Assembly (NCBI GenBank): GCA_045837725.1
Contig: JBEWZL010000236.1
Coordinates: 124,001-188,000, forward strand
DNA from: Vermamoeba vermiformis
Lineage: Eukaryota; Tubulinea; Echinamoebida
Reading direction: 5' to 3'
DNA length: 64,000 bases
Part shown: piece after piece, positions 11,559 to 26,100 of the stretch
Numbering within the stretch: the first letter of the stretch is position 1
How the letters are laid out: each line of letters opens with the position of its first letter
The notes under the pieces: generated by a model
Seen by the model: only the letters and a program-made list of their open reading frames with translations
Told to the model about the DNA's origin: nothing
Database searches by the model: none
Made by a program: the position numbers and the translations under genes

Positions 11559-14061
11559 ATGACCGAAAAGAAGTCAATATTAGTGTTGTTTGGTTCCGAA
11601 ACAGGCAACTGCGAGTCCATCTCGAAACGCATCCACCAAGAAGCTTTAGGTTTAGGTTATGATAGCAAGTGGCATAAACTTAATGACTTTAAGAAGGTTC
11701 GTCAAAAGAAAAGAATTATTGGTGCTCTCATTTCCGAAAATATTGACAATTAAAATTTAATTAATTTCCGACCAGATCGGATTGGACACGAACCCTTGGC
11801 CGAACACAGTTATTATTGTAACCTCAAGCACTGGAAATGGAGATCCACCAGAGAACGGCGAGAAGTGAGTTCAACCGTAAATTTTATTAGCAGCTTTATT
11901 ATTAACAGCTTTCAACAGTTTTTGGTTGTTTATTGGTAAAAAGACTCATTCCAATACGATGCTTGCCAACGTTAGCTTCTCGATGCTCGGTAAGTGTCAA
12001 CGATCCGTTTGAGATCGCGTACTGAGACGGCTGGATCAGGTCTTGGCGACACCAATTACGACACTTATCAAGGCTTTCCGCGCAAGTTGTACAAGAGATT
12101 GCTTGAATTAGGAGCAAAACCATTCCAAGAGCGTTGTGAAGCGGATGAAGCAACGGGGTACGTTGAATGTTCTGCAGGTAGCACAATACTCAACCTTGCT
12201 TGCCAGACTGGAGGAGACAGTAGAGCCTTATGTTACTGAGTTGTGGTCCGCTTTAGAGACGCACTTTAAGTCGTTACAGAAACAAGTTGTTGAAGTGCCA
12301 CCCCAGCCAAAAGAAACGACAAACCCAGCCCCCGTCGAGAAGAAGAAAAGCAGCAAGCTAAAGGATATCATCAAAAAAAAGAAAGAAAAGGAAAAAGCTG
12401 AAGGAACTACTGAAAAGCCAGTGCTGGAGTCGGTGCAGGACCATTCCGTACCCAAACCTCCCTCGCAAACTTGCAAGGTCGTATTCACAGAAACGTACTC
12501 CAAAGAACTGCCCATGCATGCTACATTGGTAGAAGCAAGAAAATTGACTACACGAGAGGTAAGGAACTGAAATCAGTAATCGCACGAAGGATGGTGTCAT
12601 TGCAGAAGTCGTCAAGCAAAATAACAAGGTTCCATGGTGTAGTTGGTTATCACATCTGCTTAACACGCAGTAGGTCCTCGGTTCGATTCCGAGTGGAACC
12701 ATTTCTTTTTTGCTTTTCTTTTTGCTCACCCCCTTCTGCACTTGTTTGCTTTTTATCGTGCCCCTCTTTGTTGCTGACTCCAAACTTATTGTTAGGCGGT
12801 GAAGCAAGTGTGGGAAATGACACTTGATGTGGGTCGTGAGATCCGTTACAAAGTTGGTGATTCCATTGGAGTTGTATTTCCAAACAACGAAGAGGTCGTC
12901 GATAAGCTTATTGCCCACTTGAAACTTAATCCAGATGCTCTTTTGTCCATTGAGCCACTTGATGCCTCCGCAGACAAAAGTAAGTTCTCCGTGTGCCGAC
13001 CAGTACGTACTGACCCTCGCAACAGCGATCCTGCCTACTCATATTAAGACCCCGTGCTCTGTGCGTGAGGCATTTTTGCGCTACTGTGACATCCAAGCAC
13101 TTCCTTCCAAGCGGTTCTTGCGCATGCTAGCTGACTACAGCGCCGCGGAAGACAAAGAAAAGCTCATTCACATGTGCAGCACTAAGGGTCGCGATGACTA
13201 CGTGCAAGAGATTGAAGCAGCGCGTTTGACACTGCTGGAGCTCTTGGAACGATTCCCCAGCTGTCAACCACCCCTCGCGCACTTGTTTGACAGTTTGCCA
13301 CCACTCAAGCCCCGCTACTATTCCATCGCCAGCTCACCCCTCGTGCATCAACAACGCGCACACTTTGCATTTACTGTCGTTGATGTGCCCATTCCCAACA
13401 CATCGCGTCGCTGGAAGGGCACGTGTTCCAATTGGCTGGCGGAGCTGTGTGCCGTGAAGACGCAGTTCCCCAAACTGACCGTGCGTGTGCCGATATTTGC
13501 ACACCCCACCAAGGACTTTGTATTGCCTGCCAATCACGCCACGCCGATCATCATGGTTGGTCCTGGCACGGGTGTTGCGCCGTTCATTGGCTTCTTGGAA
13601 GAGCGACGTCAGATCCAGCAACAGCAGCCTGCGCACAAGTTGGGCGCGAGTTGGCTGTTCTTTGGCTGTCGACACCCCGACTACGACTACTTGTACCGCA
13701 CTCAGCTCGAGGAGTTTGAGCGTAACGGCACGCTCACTAAGCTCGTGACTGCATTCAGTCGCTTGGAGGAGAACAAGGTGGTCTATGTACAACATCGCTT
13801 GCAAGAGTATTCGAACGACATTTTGGATCTGATGCTCAATAACAACGCTCACTTCTACATCTGCGGGTATGTGACGCATTACGCATGAATTTTACCGCCG
13901 TACTAACGACAATTAGTGATGCAAGCGGAATGGCCAAGGCAGTCCGCGAGACTTTAGTGCAGATCCTCAAAGATCAAGGAGGCAAGAGTGAGAGCGAAGC
14001 ACACGACACAATCACGTCATGGAGTCAGGCTAAACGATTCGTTTTGGATATTTGGTCGTAA
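11559..14061 (+). CDS. MTRR: Methionine synthase reductase (diflavin reductase)
   Basis: Exons 11559-11696, 11776-11864, 11919-11989, 12040-12157, 12207-12558, 12796-12979, 13026-13866 and 13917-14061 give 645 residues. The enzyme passes electrons from NADPH through FAD and FMN to reactivate cobalamin-dependent methionine synthase. The FMN domain shows FGSETGN, TSSTGNGDPPENG and LGLGDTNYDTYQGF. A Lys-rich hinge follows. The FAD domain has KPRYYSIASSPL and the NADPH domain has GPGTGVAPFIGFL and FFGCRHPDYDYLY, with YICGDASGMA near the end. It ends in the family's DIWS tail. PPENG and the SCQPP segment separate MTRR from cytochrome P450 reductase. The ATG at 11559 was chosen because family similarity begins there. 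One intron (12559-12795) carries a tRNA gene. Confidence 0.93.
12584..12767 (+). repeat. Duplicated 184-nt block carrying tRNA-Val, copy 2
   Basis: The second copy of the block at 9740-9924, here inside the MTRR intron 12559-12795. It starts 25 nt after the 5' splice site and ends 28 nt before the 3' splice site. The orientation relative to the host gene is the same as in copy 1. Confidence 0.95.
12628..12701 (+). tRNA. tRNA-Val (anticodon AAC), intron-hosted copy 2
   Basis: Base-for-base the same 74-nt tRNA as at 9784-9857, with the same B box, T-run terminator and T-T mismatch at the top of the anticodon stem. It lies in an intron of the MTRR gene on the same strand. Confidence 0.93.
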
Positions 14062-14130
14062 ATAACAATGTACAAAGCACGCGGATTAAATTTGAATTGT
14101 TTTTACATTTACATGAGTTTAATTACAAGA

Positions 14131-17100
14131 TTAAGACTTCTTTTCATTGAGTCCTTTTGGTGCTTCGGCTTTAAATAGCTCCGCGTGATCGAGCAGATAG
14201 TTCTCGCCCTTCTCTAGCAGCCAATTAACAGCCAGATCTGCTTTGTCTTGGTTGAGCGACAGAGCTTTGACGTAGAGTGCTAATGGGAAGCCAGGCACTA
14301 CGTCTTGCAAGCTCAGCGCACTCTCCCACCGCTTCACCTCCTTTTCATCGACTTTCTTCTCCTCAGGAGTGACAGGGGCGTCACTCGAGCTCAGTTCGAG
14401 CGGCGTGTTCGGATCCAGTGCCTGCAACTCTTTCTTCAACTCGTCGACGAGCTTCTGCAACTTGTCGAGGTGGCCAGGGCTCTTCGATTCCTTGGCCTCC
14501 TTGATCCACTGCTGGCACTGTTGCATGATCTCCAAGCGCTTCAATTTGAAGTGCGTCTTAGCCACCTCTTCAAAGCCCAGTGGTGGATTGCGGATCTGCT
14601 CCAGCATGGCCCAACGAATAGTCGCGAGACGAATTACCTCATTGTACTGACGGGACTGCTGCTCGCCCTTGGGTGTGTTCATAGAGGACTCGTAGCCTGG
14701 CTCGTTGAAGTAGGGCTTGTCGACCAAGATGAGCGACTGAATGGACACGAACACTTGCAGCAGCGTCGATGTGCTCTCGTTCCACTTCTCGTTCGGTCCT
14801 CCGCGCCACGTGCCAAGCAGCGACAGACACACCTTGCCGCAGTTGTACAAGTTGGGATTGAAGCGCACTGTGCCGTTACCCGTGGTCTGCAAGTTGATGA
14901 CGGGTGGTACGGCAGGGTATTCGGGCGGACAATAGACGTCAAATTCGAAGAAACCATTCATGTAGGGCGTGTCTTTGGGGCCTGTGATGACGCACTTGAG
15001 CACGTCCATGCGATCACTGTCCACGCGCAAGAAGACAGACGAGTCAGGGAAGAGCGGCAGACCAGTGCTGAGCGAGCCGACTTCTTGCACCAAGCGCTTC
15101 ATCTTCTTCGGGGCACTGCTCGTGTCACTCTTGATGCGTGACTTGTAGTGGTGTTTGTAGTCGCCGCTGTCGTCTTTCATGGAGAGCTCGTCGAACTGTA
15201 GCTCAGCAAGCTGTTCTTGATACAAGCGCGAGAACTCGAGCTCTTTCTCCTTGGCACTGTCGAGAGGTTGAGTGGTCGACTGCGCGGGCTGCAAGGGCTG
15301 TTTGTGCGCGACAGTCTTGGCTCTGTGATCGAGCACACGCTGTTTGACCAAGAGCTGTGTCTTGCTGATCTCAATGGCCAGTGTGATCTCGTCCTCTTCG
15401 CTCGACTGTTCTTTCTTCTGCGGCGTGCTGCTCTCCAAGCGACTCTTGGGCAGTCGTTTCAAGATGACATCTGCCATTGTGTGCAATTTGTGCAGCAGAT
15501 CGAACAGCGAGACCGACTGATTGGGCAGTTCATCAGCGAGATGCACCAGAGCGTCGTGCAGCACTAGTGCGCGTGTGGTCTTGAGCACAGCTGTGTAGAG
15601 ATCAAAGTGGCGACCCATGTCGAGCAGCGAGTCATTGCGCAAGTACGAGCCCAACACAGGCACGAGACTGCTCGCGGCAATGAGTTGATAGGCCTCGGTG
15701 CTGAGTGCTGGCTGTGCGTGCTCGAGGGGCTCAGCTGTGACCGCTAAGAAGCCCTGCACACCTTCCAGCAGTGTGGCAATCTTCTTGGCGAGGGCTGTCT
15801 GTTCTTTCACATACGCCTCGTGGCTCCACGTGACTGGTGCCGTGTCGTCTGCATTGGTGCCGTAGCCAGTGCCCTTCGCCCAGAACTTGCCGTCAGAGCC
15901 ATTCTGTGCCTTGGCTGCTTTGTCTTGACGGTCTTTTTGCCGTGACCTCCACTTGTCCACTGCCGCGCTGAATGCAGGGTGCTCGGGATCACGTGGTGCA
16001 GTGTCGCAGAAGTCGGTGAGCAGCGAGAGCAGTGCAGCGAGCACGCCTGCTTGCATCACTTCACTACGCACGCGCAGACTGTCCTCGGCCACGCTGTGCT
16101 GCGAGGTGCGCAAGAGATCAAACAGCGCGCTCAACAAGGGCTGCATGGGATTGGCCAGCAGTGCCTCGCTCGGTGTGGGTACTGCAGCGAGACCTAGTCG
16201 CTCGCTAATGTCGCGCACAGGACCAGTCTTGACGTCTTGTGCCTCAGTCATGACGCGGAACAGGAGGGCGCGGCAGTCACTGTCACGCACGAACATCTGC
16301 ACGAAGCCAGTCACTTGCAGCTCTTTGCGCAACAGTTGCAGCCACGTGCGCCACGTTGCAATGTCAGTCTCTTTGCTCTTGGTCTTGGCGTCACTCGGTG
16401 TGCTCGTGCTCTCTTTCTTCTGCAAGTGCGTGTCAATCATGTCCACGAGCTGGGCCAGACCTCCTTTGTCTGCAAATCTCTTCAGCACTGAGCCGACTTG
16501 ATCGCTCACGCCACTTGCGGTGGGTCGAATGGCACGCACACTGCTGCAAAGATTACTGTCAGTCGATGATTGGCTGCTATTTATAGCTTGAACTTACCGC
16601 TCATCGTCACGCTTGATGATCTCAATGTTGAGATCCACGAGTTCAGAGCCAGAGCCGACCAGACGATGCAAGTCAAGCATGGTGAGCTGTGACTGCAGCA
16701 CTGTGTCAGGCTGGCCAGGCAGTTGGAAGAGTGCCACCACGCCTTCAGGGTCCGTGGCGGTGAGGGACTCCGCGAGCTGTGCCAGAGTGGTGGTTGCGGG
16801 CACATTGAAGAGAGGAGCAGAGCGCTGATAAGTGAGGGGATTGGAGCTGTTCAGCTTGGTGGCCCACAACACGCCTTGCTTGGCCGTGGGACCTTCAATC
16901 TCCCTGAATCTCACGCGATCACCGACGTCGTAGAGCGAGACAGCGGGATAGAGTTCAAAGCCCGCGAGTCCCGTGCTGAATGCCACGCCGAGATCTTCAC
17001 CGTTGCGCGTGAAGGCCAGTGTGCCCTCGTCCATGTCGAGCGTGACACCGATCACATCGCCCTCCTTCATCTTCTGTCCGTACTGACTGTTGGACTTGCC

Positions 17101-20100
17101 GTCGTGGTACGTGTAGCCAGTGGTGGCACCGTAGTAGGACCAGCCCTTAGCGGTGTTGTTCTGTCCAATGTACGCATTCAACTTCTGATGGCGCTCGCAC
17201 ACACCGATCATGATGTTGGCGGTGCTCGTGCACTTCTCCAAGATCACTTCCCAGCGACGCATGCCACTCGTGATGGGCTTCTCAGCGAGCACGGTGCGCC
17301 AGCCAGTGGTGGCGAGGGTGTTGGCCGTGGCACCGAGCTGGTCCTCATCGAGATCGAGGTGCGGGTGACACAGCTTGCGATCGAGTCGGATCGGATCAGT
17401 GCGCGCAGTGGTGCTCGTGTCCAGCAGATTGAGCTCGTCGCTGCTGCCAGTGAGCGAGTGCAGACAGATGACAACGCGGTCCTCGAGTGAGAACATGTCC
17501 ACCATGAGCTGCAGCATGAACTCGCTGATCAGCTGCGCGCTGTTGGGCTGAGTGAGCTGAGTGAGCAGATAGGCTGCAATCATCTCCTGATTCTGCTCGT
17601 TGAGATTGGCGCACACGCGGAACACATCTTGAATGGCGTAGTGCACCTTGGAGCCAAAGTCCTTGCGACTGCACAGCTCAAACATGACGTCAAAGGCGTG
17701 CTTGCCGAGCCAGTGCTTGACCGTCTCGTTGTGACTGATGTCTGCAAAGAATGCCAGCGCTGCTTCGAGGAACTTTTGTGCCTCTTCAACACTGCTGCTC
17801 TTGTCGGCGTGCTGCGCGTACTCGGTGATGACACTCACAATGCGCGCGGGGATGCCAGTGTCGAGCAGACGAGTGGCACAGAGCGAGGAGGAGGAGGCGA
17901 GGATGCCGAGGGTGCGGAATGCGTTCTGATCGGGTCTGTTGCTACTCTGCGGCACCACGGCCTTGACCACCGCGGTCTCATTCATGCTGGCATTGAACTT
18001 GTTCAGCAGCACCTGTCACACGTGTCAGTATACAAAGTGTCACAGCTAGCGCGACAAGCATACCTGGAAGTACTCGGGCGTGGACTGAATCAGCGAGGAC
18101 AAGAGCCGCAGCGAGCCCTGTTGCATGAGCGAGCCCTCGAGGGAGTTGATCGCGCAGTTGAATAGCAGCTCAATCTGCGCCTCCGTCACCACACACTGCA
18201 CGGCGAGTCCCTTGCGCTGATAGCTGCTGATGGCGTCGGAGAGTGCATTCAAGAACGGCATCAAGTGCGAGCTGAGTGAGGTGGCTGTGTGATTGGCCAG
18301 TTCGCGGAACACAAAGTCGCGCAGACGGTTGAGTCGGTTGACCGTGTCCGCATCGCCCAGTCCGCACAATCGGCCCGCGAGTGCCGCGTGACAGGTGGTC
18401 TGGCCAGTGAGCAGCTGTTGCAGCAGCTTGTCACTCAGCTCGACGTCGTACTTGGCGAGGTGCGAGAGAATGTTCTGCACGGCCTGACTGGTCTTGGTGG
18501 TCAATATTTGCAGCAAGAAGAGTGCAAAGGTCTGCGTCTCTTTCTGCTGCGCCAAGAACTGCTGCACGAGATCGTGTCGGACGCAGTGTTCGAGCAGCTC
18601 TAGACTGGCACTGAGCGGCAGTTGTGCGGTGAGGAGCGGATCTTCACCCTCCTCCTTGGCGTTGTAGAGCAGACTGCTGTGCCCGAGCAGTTGAATGCGC
18701 GACAGTGCAATCCAGGCAGACTTGTTGGGACACTGCAAGTGCATGCGAATGAACTTGACCACTTCAATGCCGGGCAGCGGCAGCTTGAATGTGGAGGTGT
18801 ACTTGGTGTTGGGATTGGGCTGCAGGGCACTGGGCTTGCAGGGGAATCGACCCACCGGCAGCAGACGTGACAGCGAGGTGCCCGTCTCGACGGTGATGAA
18901 GGGCGGGAAGCGTGACGTGGAGTTGTAGTTGTTGATGCAGTCGATGCGTATCTCGCGCAGTATGACGTTGTCGGGGATGGCAATGGTCATGCTGAACTTG
19001 TCTTCGTCCACCTCCTTGCTGCGCTTGAAGTTGTAGGTCCAGATGCACGAGGACACAATGACACTCTCCTTCAACAGTCGTGCCAGCAGCTTGTCTTGCT
19101 TGGGCTCCAACAGCTCGCTCACGTGCGACAGATTCTCGAGCTTGTCACCGCTCTTCACTGGACGTGTCACATCTGTCAAGCGTGTCAGTCACTGGACAGT
19201 ACGTTGACACGTGTCATTCGCACAATTGTTTCACGTGTCAAATCGAATACTTACTGGCAGGGTTGTTCTTCTTGCTGTGCGAGAGAATGTTTGCAAAGGC
19301 AGGAGCGAGGAATGAAGAGCGGGCCCGCGAATTGGAGCTCTTGATCTGATCGAACAAGAACTTGTAGCCCTCGAGCTCCACGATCAGATAGTGCGCCAGT
19401 TCTTCGTTGCGCACCAGTGTCAAGCAGAGCTCGGCGATGGACACCGAGGTGGGCTTGGTCCGCAGCACAGTGAGACAGAGCTCGAGGAAGTGTTTGGCCC
19501 CGTCATTCTCGGTGGACAAGATCTTGATCAGCCGCACAATGCTCTTGCTGAGATCGAACTTGGTGGCCGTGGGCAGTGTGGCCGATGAGACCGAGGCGGT
19601 GACAGGTGCAGCGTTGCTCGAGCTGAGTGTGCTGGACGAGGAGGCGAGTGTGCTGGTGGAGGTGCTGAGCAGTGCCGTGCTGGACGAGGCAGTGAGTGCC
19701 GTGCTGGCCACGCTCTTGTCACTCTGCTCCATGTTGCTCAGCCACTGAATGAACAGCGTCGTGAAGGCCTTGTCGCGCTTCTGTTTGTTCGCGAGGTCCA
19801 ACAGCCGCGCACGATCAGCGGCGGTGAATGTGGGTGCAGTGAACACCGTGTTGAGCACATCGAGCACCACTTGCAGCAGTCGATTGCCCTTGGACGAGGC
19901 ACCGTGCACAGCGAGGGCGAGTGAGTCTGGCAGTTCAGCCGCGAGTTCTTGCAGCAGTGCGAAGAGGTGTTCAATCTTGTAGTGCACGGCTGCAGTGAAG
20001 TGTTCGCGCATCACTTCGAGCAGACGCAAGTAGAGCAGTGTGTGCGTGTCGTAGTGCACTTGCGGGAATGTCACCACGAGCTCACCCATCAATTCGCTCT

Positions 20101-23100
20101 GCAGCACCTCGCCCAGCCCTTCAGTGGCGAGCAGCTTGGAGGCTAGTTGCACAAAGTCGTCGAGCAGCAGCACTTGCAGCTCTTCAGGGGCCAGAATTGC
20201 CTCGCGGAACACCGAGAGCAGGGCGGGCAGGCGACAGAGTTGTTTGGGGTCCACCGAGTGCAGCAGTCGCAGCACCATGCACCAGGGCCGTGCTGCAGCT
20301 GAGGCAGTGAGCGGATTGTCGCGCGACAGATAGTGCAGCAGATAGGCAGCAATCTCATCCAGGGCGTAGTCTTCAGTCTCGTCGTCAGTGCGCGAGGTCT
20401 TGCGTACAATGACAGGCGAGGCACTCTCAGGCTCATCGGTGGCTGTGGCGGCACTCTGCGACGAGGCAGCACTGGACGAGGGCGCGGGACTGGCCTCACT
20501 CGTGCTGCCCTTGCTGCTCAGCTCTTTCTCGTACGTGATCACGAGCAGCAGTTCGAGCAAGAAGTCGGCACTGAAGTTCTTGTTGTCGTTGCTCAACAGC
20601 AGCTTGATGGCCTTGGAGCGCAGCAGAGCTCTGATGCGACGAATGGCCTGCGCACTCTCTTTGCCGCCGCTGTAGGTCTCAATGTTGCACAACTTCTCCA
20701 CCATCTGCAGCACCGCAGAGCGAATGAATGTGCTCGGGTAGGACGAGACTTGGCGCAAGAATTCGTCGAATTTGGGGTGTTTGAACACGTCCTCGTAGAT
20801 GTCATCGGGTGTGTACTGATTGGTCAGTCCTTCGAGCACACGCATGGCCAGCAAGAACAGCTCGGGACTGAGGGGCTGCATGCGCGCACTGAGCGAGATG
20901 ACGGAGAAGATTGAGCGCAAGTGTCGTCCATCGAACACCGAGCCGGCAGCGTGCGTGACGTCAGTGGGCTCGTTGATGAACTTGGTGATGTCTGCAGCTG
21001 AGGAGCGGAGTGACTTGCCACTCGAGACACTCAAGCTGCTGGACGCGAGCTGATCGGTGTCTTTCTTCATCTTGGAGGCATCGGTGACACTCTTGGACAG
21101 CTTGGTGAAGGACTGCGAGGACTGCGACTTGAACTGCGAGAACGGATAGAAGCCGCGGTGCAGCAGCACGGGGATGAGGGCCTTGGGGTTCTCAGTGGTG
21201 GCCCCGGACGGCACGGGTCTTCTGATCTTCAAGAACAGATGCAGCGGATAGTGCTCGACCTTGCCCTCGCATGTCTCGCAGAAGTTGAACTCGTCGCAGT
21301 GCACGCACTTGTAGCGAATGCCTTTGATCGGTGTCTTGCCGCAGCCATCGCACGACACTCCTGTGTGCGTGTAGCCGTCTTGTTCGTCGAGTGAAGCAGG
21401 TGAGACGGAGGTCGAGTCCTCTGTGTACATGAGTGGCAAGAGCGGGTCTTTGGGTGGGGGCATGCCGCGGAATGACGAGGGCGGCAAGGGCAGTGCGGTG
21501 GGGATCTTCAAGAACAGGTGGCTCTTGTTGTGTGCCGTCGAGTCACTCTCGCACTGCTCGCACAGATCGTAGTCCAGACAGTTGACGCAGCGATAGCGCA
21601 CACCGCAGATCGGCGACATGTTGCAGTTGCGACACTTGGAGCCCTGGTGGACTGGCGCTTTGTCGGGAGTGAGCGACATGGTGTTGGAGAGCAGCAAGAG
21701 CACCCACGAGACGAGTGCGACGTCAATGTTGCTGACATTGGTGGCTGCAGTGAGTTCTTCGAGCATGGAGAAGAGATCGTCCACGTAGAAGAAGCGCAGT
21801 CTGTCCTGACCCATGATATCTTGCAGCGTGTCGAACACTTCCTGTTGCGGGAACAAGTTGATGGGACGCGTGTACTCGGGATTGGAGCAGAAGAACTTGC
21901 GCAGCGTATTGGAGGGGAATGAGACCTGCGAGCCGAGCTGGTGCATCAAGAACCGCGCTGCTTCACGTCTGAGCGTGGGTGTGCCGTAGACACAGAAGTG
22001 CGTGAAGAGATCTTGCAGCATGGCCTCTTCGTGCTCGAACTCGTCATTCTGCTGATTCAGACACTGGAACAGCCGCTCAGCTGCACTCTGTTGCATGGTT
22101 ATAATTAATTATTGTTATATTATATAATCAGACTAAATACGTACAGTCCAGCGATCGAGGCGATTGTCCGTTGAAGACACAATGTTCTCGTTCGGCTTCA
22201 ATGCCTGCAAGTGTTTGCGCACGCGGTGGAACATGATCTGCGCACTGATGCAGTCGTTGTAGGCCTTGTTGACATCTTTCTCGTGACTCGCGAACAGATC
22301 TCCGCTGATGTTGATCTCCTCCAACATGGTAGTCAGGGTGCGTCGCTTCGAAGCGAATTCGAGCGAGTAGATGTGCAGCTGTTGCTCGAGTGCTTCAGCG
22401 GACTGACCGAGCGGCTCTTCAGCCTTCTTCTGCTTGTCTGAACGGCTCGGTGTCTCAAACAAATCGAGTTCGAGTGGATAGCCGTAGAGTCCAAAGTGCG
22501 TGCGCAACAGATTGTAGAAGGGTGAGCGTGCTTCAAACAGCTTGTGTCCGAGATTGAGCAGTATTTTGACTGCGCGGGCATGGGCCTTGACTCGATCAGC
22601 GTCCCAACAGAGATAGAGCATGGCGAAGAGCTGATTCATGCCGCCAGGGGTGCGACAGTGATCGAAGGCGTGCGTCAAGACATCGAGCGAGGCAATGAGC
22701 AGCGACTTCTTGTACTGCTCTTGTCCTACGTGCACTGCGTACATGAGCACACGACCTGCTTTGAGGGCAGTAGCTTTGTCAGCACCAACAATGTTGATGC
22801 GAATGAAGACCTCCAAGTTGATGGCCTCGAGAATGCTCAACATCTTGTCTGAGGCGCGCTTCCACACATCGAGCAGCAGATCCAAGCACTGATGACGCAA
22901 TCCAACGCTGGTCTTCAAGTCCTCGCAGGCCTTGATGAGGGACAAGTAGAACGGGGTGGATTCGAACAGCGAGTGACGCAGCGCACGTATCTCGCTCAAG
23001 CTCTTGCCTTCAATCGGCTTGAGACTCGCGAACTTGACGGCGAGTGAATTCACGCTGTTGGGACTGGGCTTGCTGCTGGCCCCGCTGTAGAGCTCACCGT

Positions 23101-26100
23101 AGATCTCAAAGCCAGCCACGCAGATGTACGCTGAACCACCGGGCTTGCCCACACCCATGCTGTAATTGCCCTTCTGCAGCACGCGGAAGTAGCGGAAGTG
23201 CTCTTTGCCGTCCTTGATGTGGAAGGTCTTCGTGTCAAAGCCCTTGGTGAAGGGTGTCTCGCCACCCTCGTGCAAGGTGACCCAGTTCTCAGCGTCATTG
23301 CTGCCCTGGAAGAGCCAGTTCTGAATGTAGCTGTTGGCGTGTTGATAGCCGTGACGCAGTGTGTAGTGGTCGCACATGAGACGATATTCAGAGCCCAAGT
23401 CAACGTAGAACCACTGCGGACAATTGCCGCCCCAGTAAGTGCTCTGCGTCACAGCGCGGCCAATGATGTCTTCTTTCTTCATCTCCTGCGAGTACATCTT
23501 CTCGTGCGAGATCTCCAGCTTGATCTTGCCGCTCGTCAGAGGGTTCTTCCACTCCTCTTTGTGGCCATTAGAACCGATCCAATACAGCAGACCATTCTCG
23601 TCAAAATCAGTCTGGTAGTCGAACTTCTTCGACATGACTTTCTTAATGTTGTCTTTGCTGAAATCCATTTTGCGGCGTGATAACTTGTTGTTCTGCTCAT
23701 CGCGCGAGGCACTGACGAGTGTCAACAACAATCTGCGCGCGGTGAAGTGCACATTGATCGAGCCAATGCGCAACTTGCCACTGGGATCATCAGAGTCACC
23801 AAAGCTAATGAGACCTGTGAGGTCAAATCTGTCCAGGGCCTTGATCCACTTGTTGTTCGTGTAGTCCTGATACGACAGTGAGAGCATGTATTTGGGGCCC
23901 AAGATCTCGTTCTCAATGCCGAGCCAGGCACGTGACAGACCCATTTCAAGCTCCAAACAGTCCACGGTGCGTGTCTTGGTGAATTCAATCTCAAACAAGT
24001 GCTCACTCCGCTCCGAGTCTGACGGAATGCGCCACTTGACACGCGTGCCATCTTGCAGGCGCACTTGTTTGACACCTGGTGGCGGGAAACTCGAGAATTC
24101 AATGCTGTCAAACTGGAATTTGTTCAAACTCTTCAAATTCTCTTCAGTCACTGGGCCCAGATCGATTTTGAGTGGCGCAATGTTATCTTGTTGTGTTTCA
24201 ACTGGTTGTTGATTGGTTGATTTGACTTGCAAATTTAGCAATCGACCCTGGCGATCAGCAGCGACGACTTGATTGTCACCGGTGACAAATGTAACATCGC
24301 GCAGCTGCAGTGAGTCCACGGGCTGAGCGAGTGCGCTAATCAGCTGCAAGGTCTCGCGATCAATACAGTAAAATCGACCTTTCTCCGAGACTAACAGCAG
24401 TGCCTCGCTGTTGTTGAGCTCTACTGTCAGCAACTTGACGAAGGGGTCGCTGACATCGTGTGCCAGCACTGCAGATCTTTGCACCAAAGCTGTTAGTATC
24501 GCTGCAATACCACGGCCTATAATCACAACTTACTTGTACTCGCTCAGTCGGCGATGTTCGTCATCGAAGGCAAATGAGTTCAACAACACCTCAGTGTCGT
24601 GTTTGAAGGCCACTACTACGCGCTGTTGTTGTGCGTTGTATACAGCCTGTGTGGCGCTGCCTTTGCCTGCAATGTGATATGTTTGCATAAATTTCGGCTC
24701 TTTGCTGGTCAATTCATAGACCACCAGAGCAGCGCTGTTGTCGAGAGTGAACAGACACACCGCGCAACAGTCCTCAATGTCTTGATCTTCGGCCTCTTTT
24801 TCAATTGAGCCTTCAGGTGAGGGCATGGAGGCCAAGCAGTTCAGATCCACCGTGACAATCTTCTTCGTGCTCGACAAGCGCACGACACCAGTTTGTTCTT
24901 GCAGCGCCACTAATACACCTTCTTCACCTTGCATATCTCCCTTCAAAATGCGGACCTTTTGGTTCGCTTTGGGTTTGAAAGGTAATAACTGACAAAAATA
25001 TTAGCAGTGCTTGATGAAATTATTGCAAAGCTTACGTGGCTTAGTGGCAAATTGACAACTTCACCAATAACAGGCAGAAATACGCAAATAGTTTCTTTGT
25101 CGATGAGATCAAACACGAGACCCTTCGCACCAGGATAGAGACCCTTGTCACCAACAAACACTTCAATGTCCGTCGTGCACCACTCCACCCACTTGCCTTT
25201 CTTTTCTTCTGCGGGCTTCACAGCTACTGGACGAGGCTTGCATTGCACTAAATAGACGCCTGTCAAAGTACCATCGCGTTCTGGATTTTTCTCTCCGTTG
25301 ACAACATCGTTCGTTGGTTTGTTTTCCTTTTTTGTATGCAATTTGCCATCACGTGCTGCAAAGCTGTACAATTTCCTGAGACCAGCAGTAGTGTCCCAGA
25401 CTGTAATAATCGGATTGTGTGGCTCGTCGGAGGTTGTTAGTATTAACTCGGTGTGTGGTGCAGAGCTGATCGATTTGATATCCTAATATGGTCATTAGTA
25501 TACGCTCTCATATTAGTCACTCCAGCACATACGACATCAGTGCGCTCAGCAGGCAAAGCAGCGAGTGAAACAGCGAGAGGAATGTTGTTGGTCGTCTTGC
25601 CCTGGACGAAGGCGCAAGTAGGTTTGAGATTGCAATGTTCACGCCAGGGGTGATCTTTGTCGGTCCAATCTGACACGACCGACTTGCACGAAAAACACAC
25701 GCATCGATCTTGACCCGCGAGCTGTGCATTGGCTTCGACTTTTGGTTGATGATAAAAGCCAGCTTTGGCGAGATTGCTGGGCGTGGCGTGTTTGTTTGTG
25801 TGCGGCCAGAAAATGAATGATTTCAAGCGATTGAGCTCAGCATTCATTTCGTCGGTGACTGCTGTGGTTGATTTGGCGAGGGCTGTGACAGTTAAATTAG
25901 CTGTTGACACTATTACTCACTATTCACATTGACTTACACGCTGCTTCAAAGCTCTTGCCGCTGAGTTTGACAGTCTCGTTGACAGCATTGGCAGCAGACA
26001 AGACGTCAGATTCATTGAGCTGTGAGGTCAATGCACCTAACATGGCCTTGACTTTGGAATACACCGCTGTGAATGTCACTGTAGGGAACTAGAACACAGT

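Noticed and set aside
14305-15141. Long plus-strand open frame opposite the BIRC6-like gene
   Set aside because: It is a shadow of the G+C-rich minus-strand exon that encodes the UBC domain; no domain is seen in it and it has no splice logic of its own.
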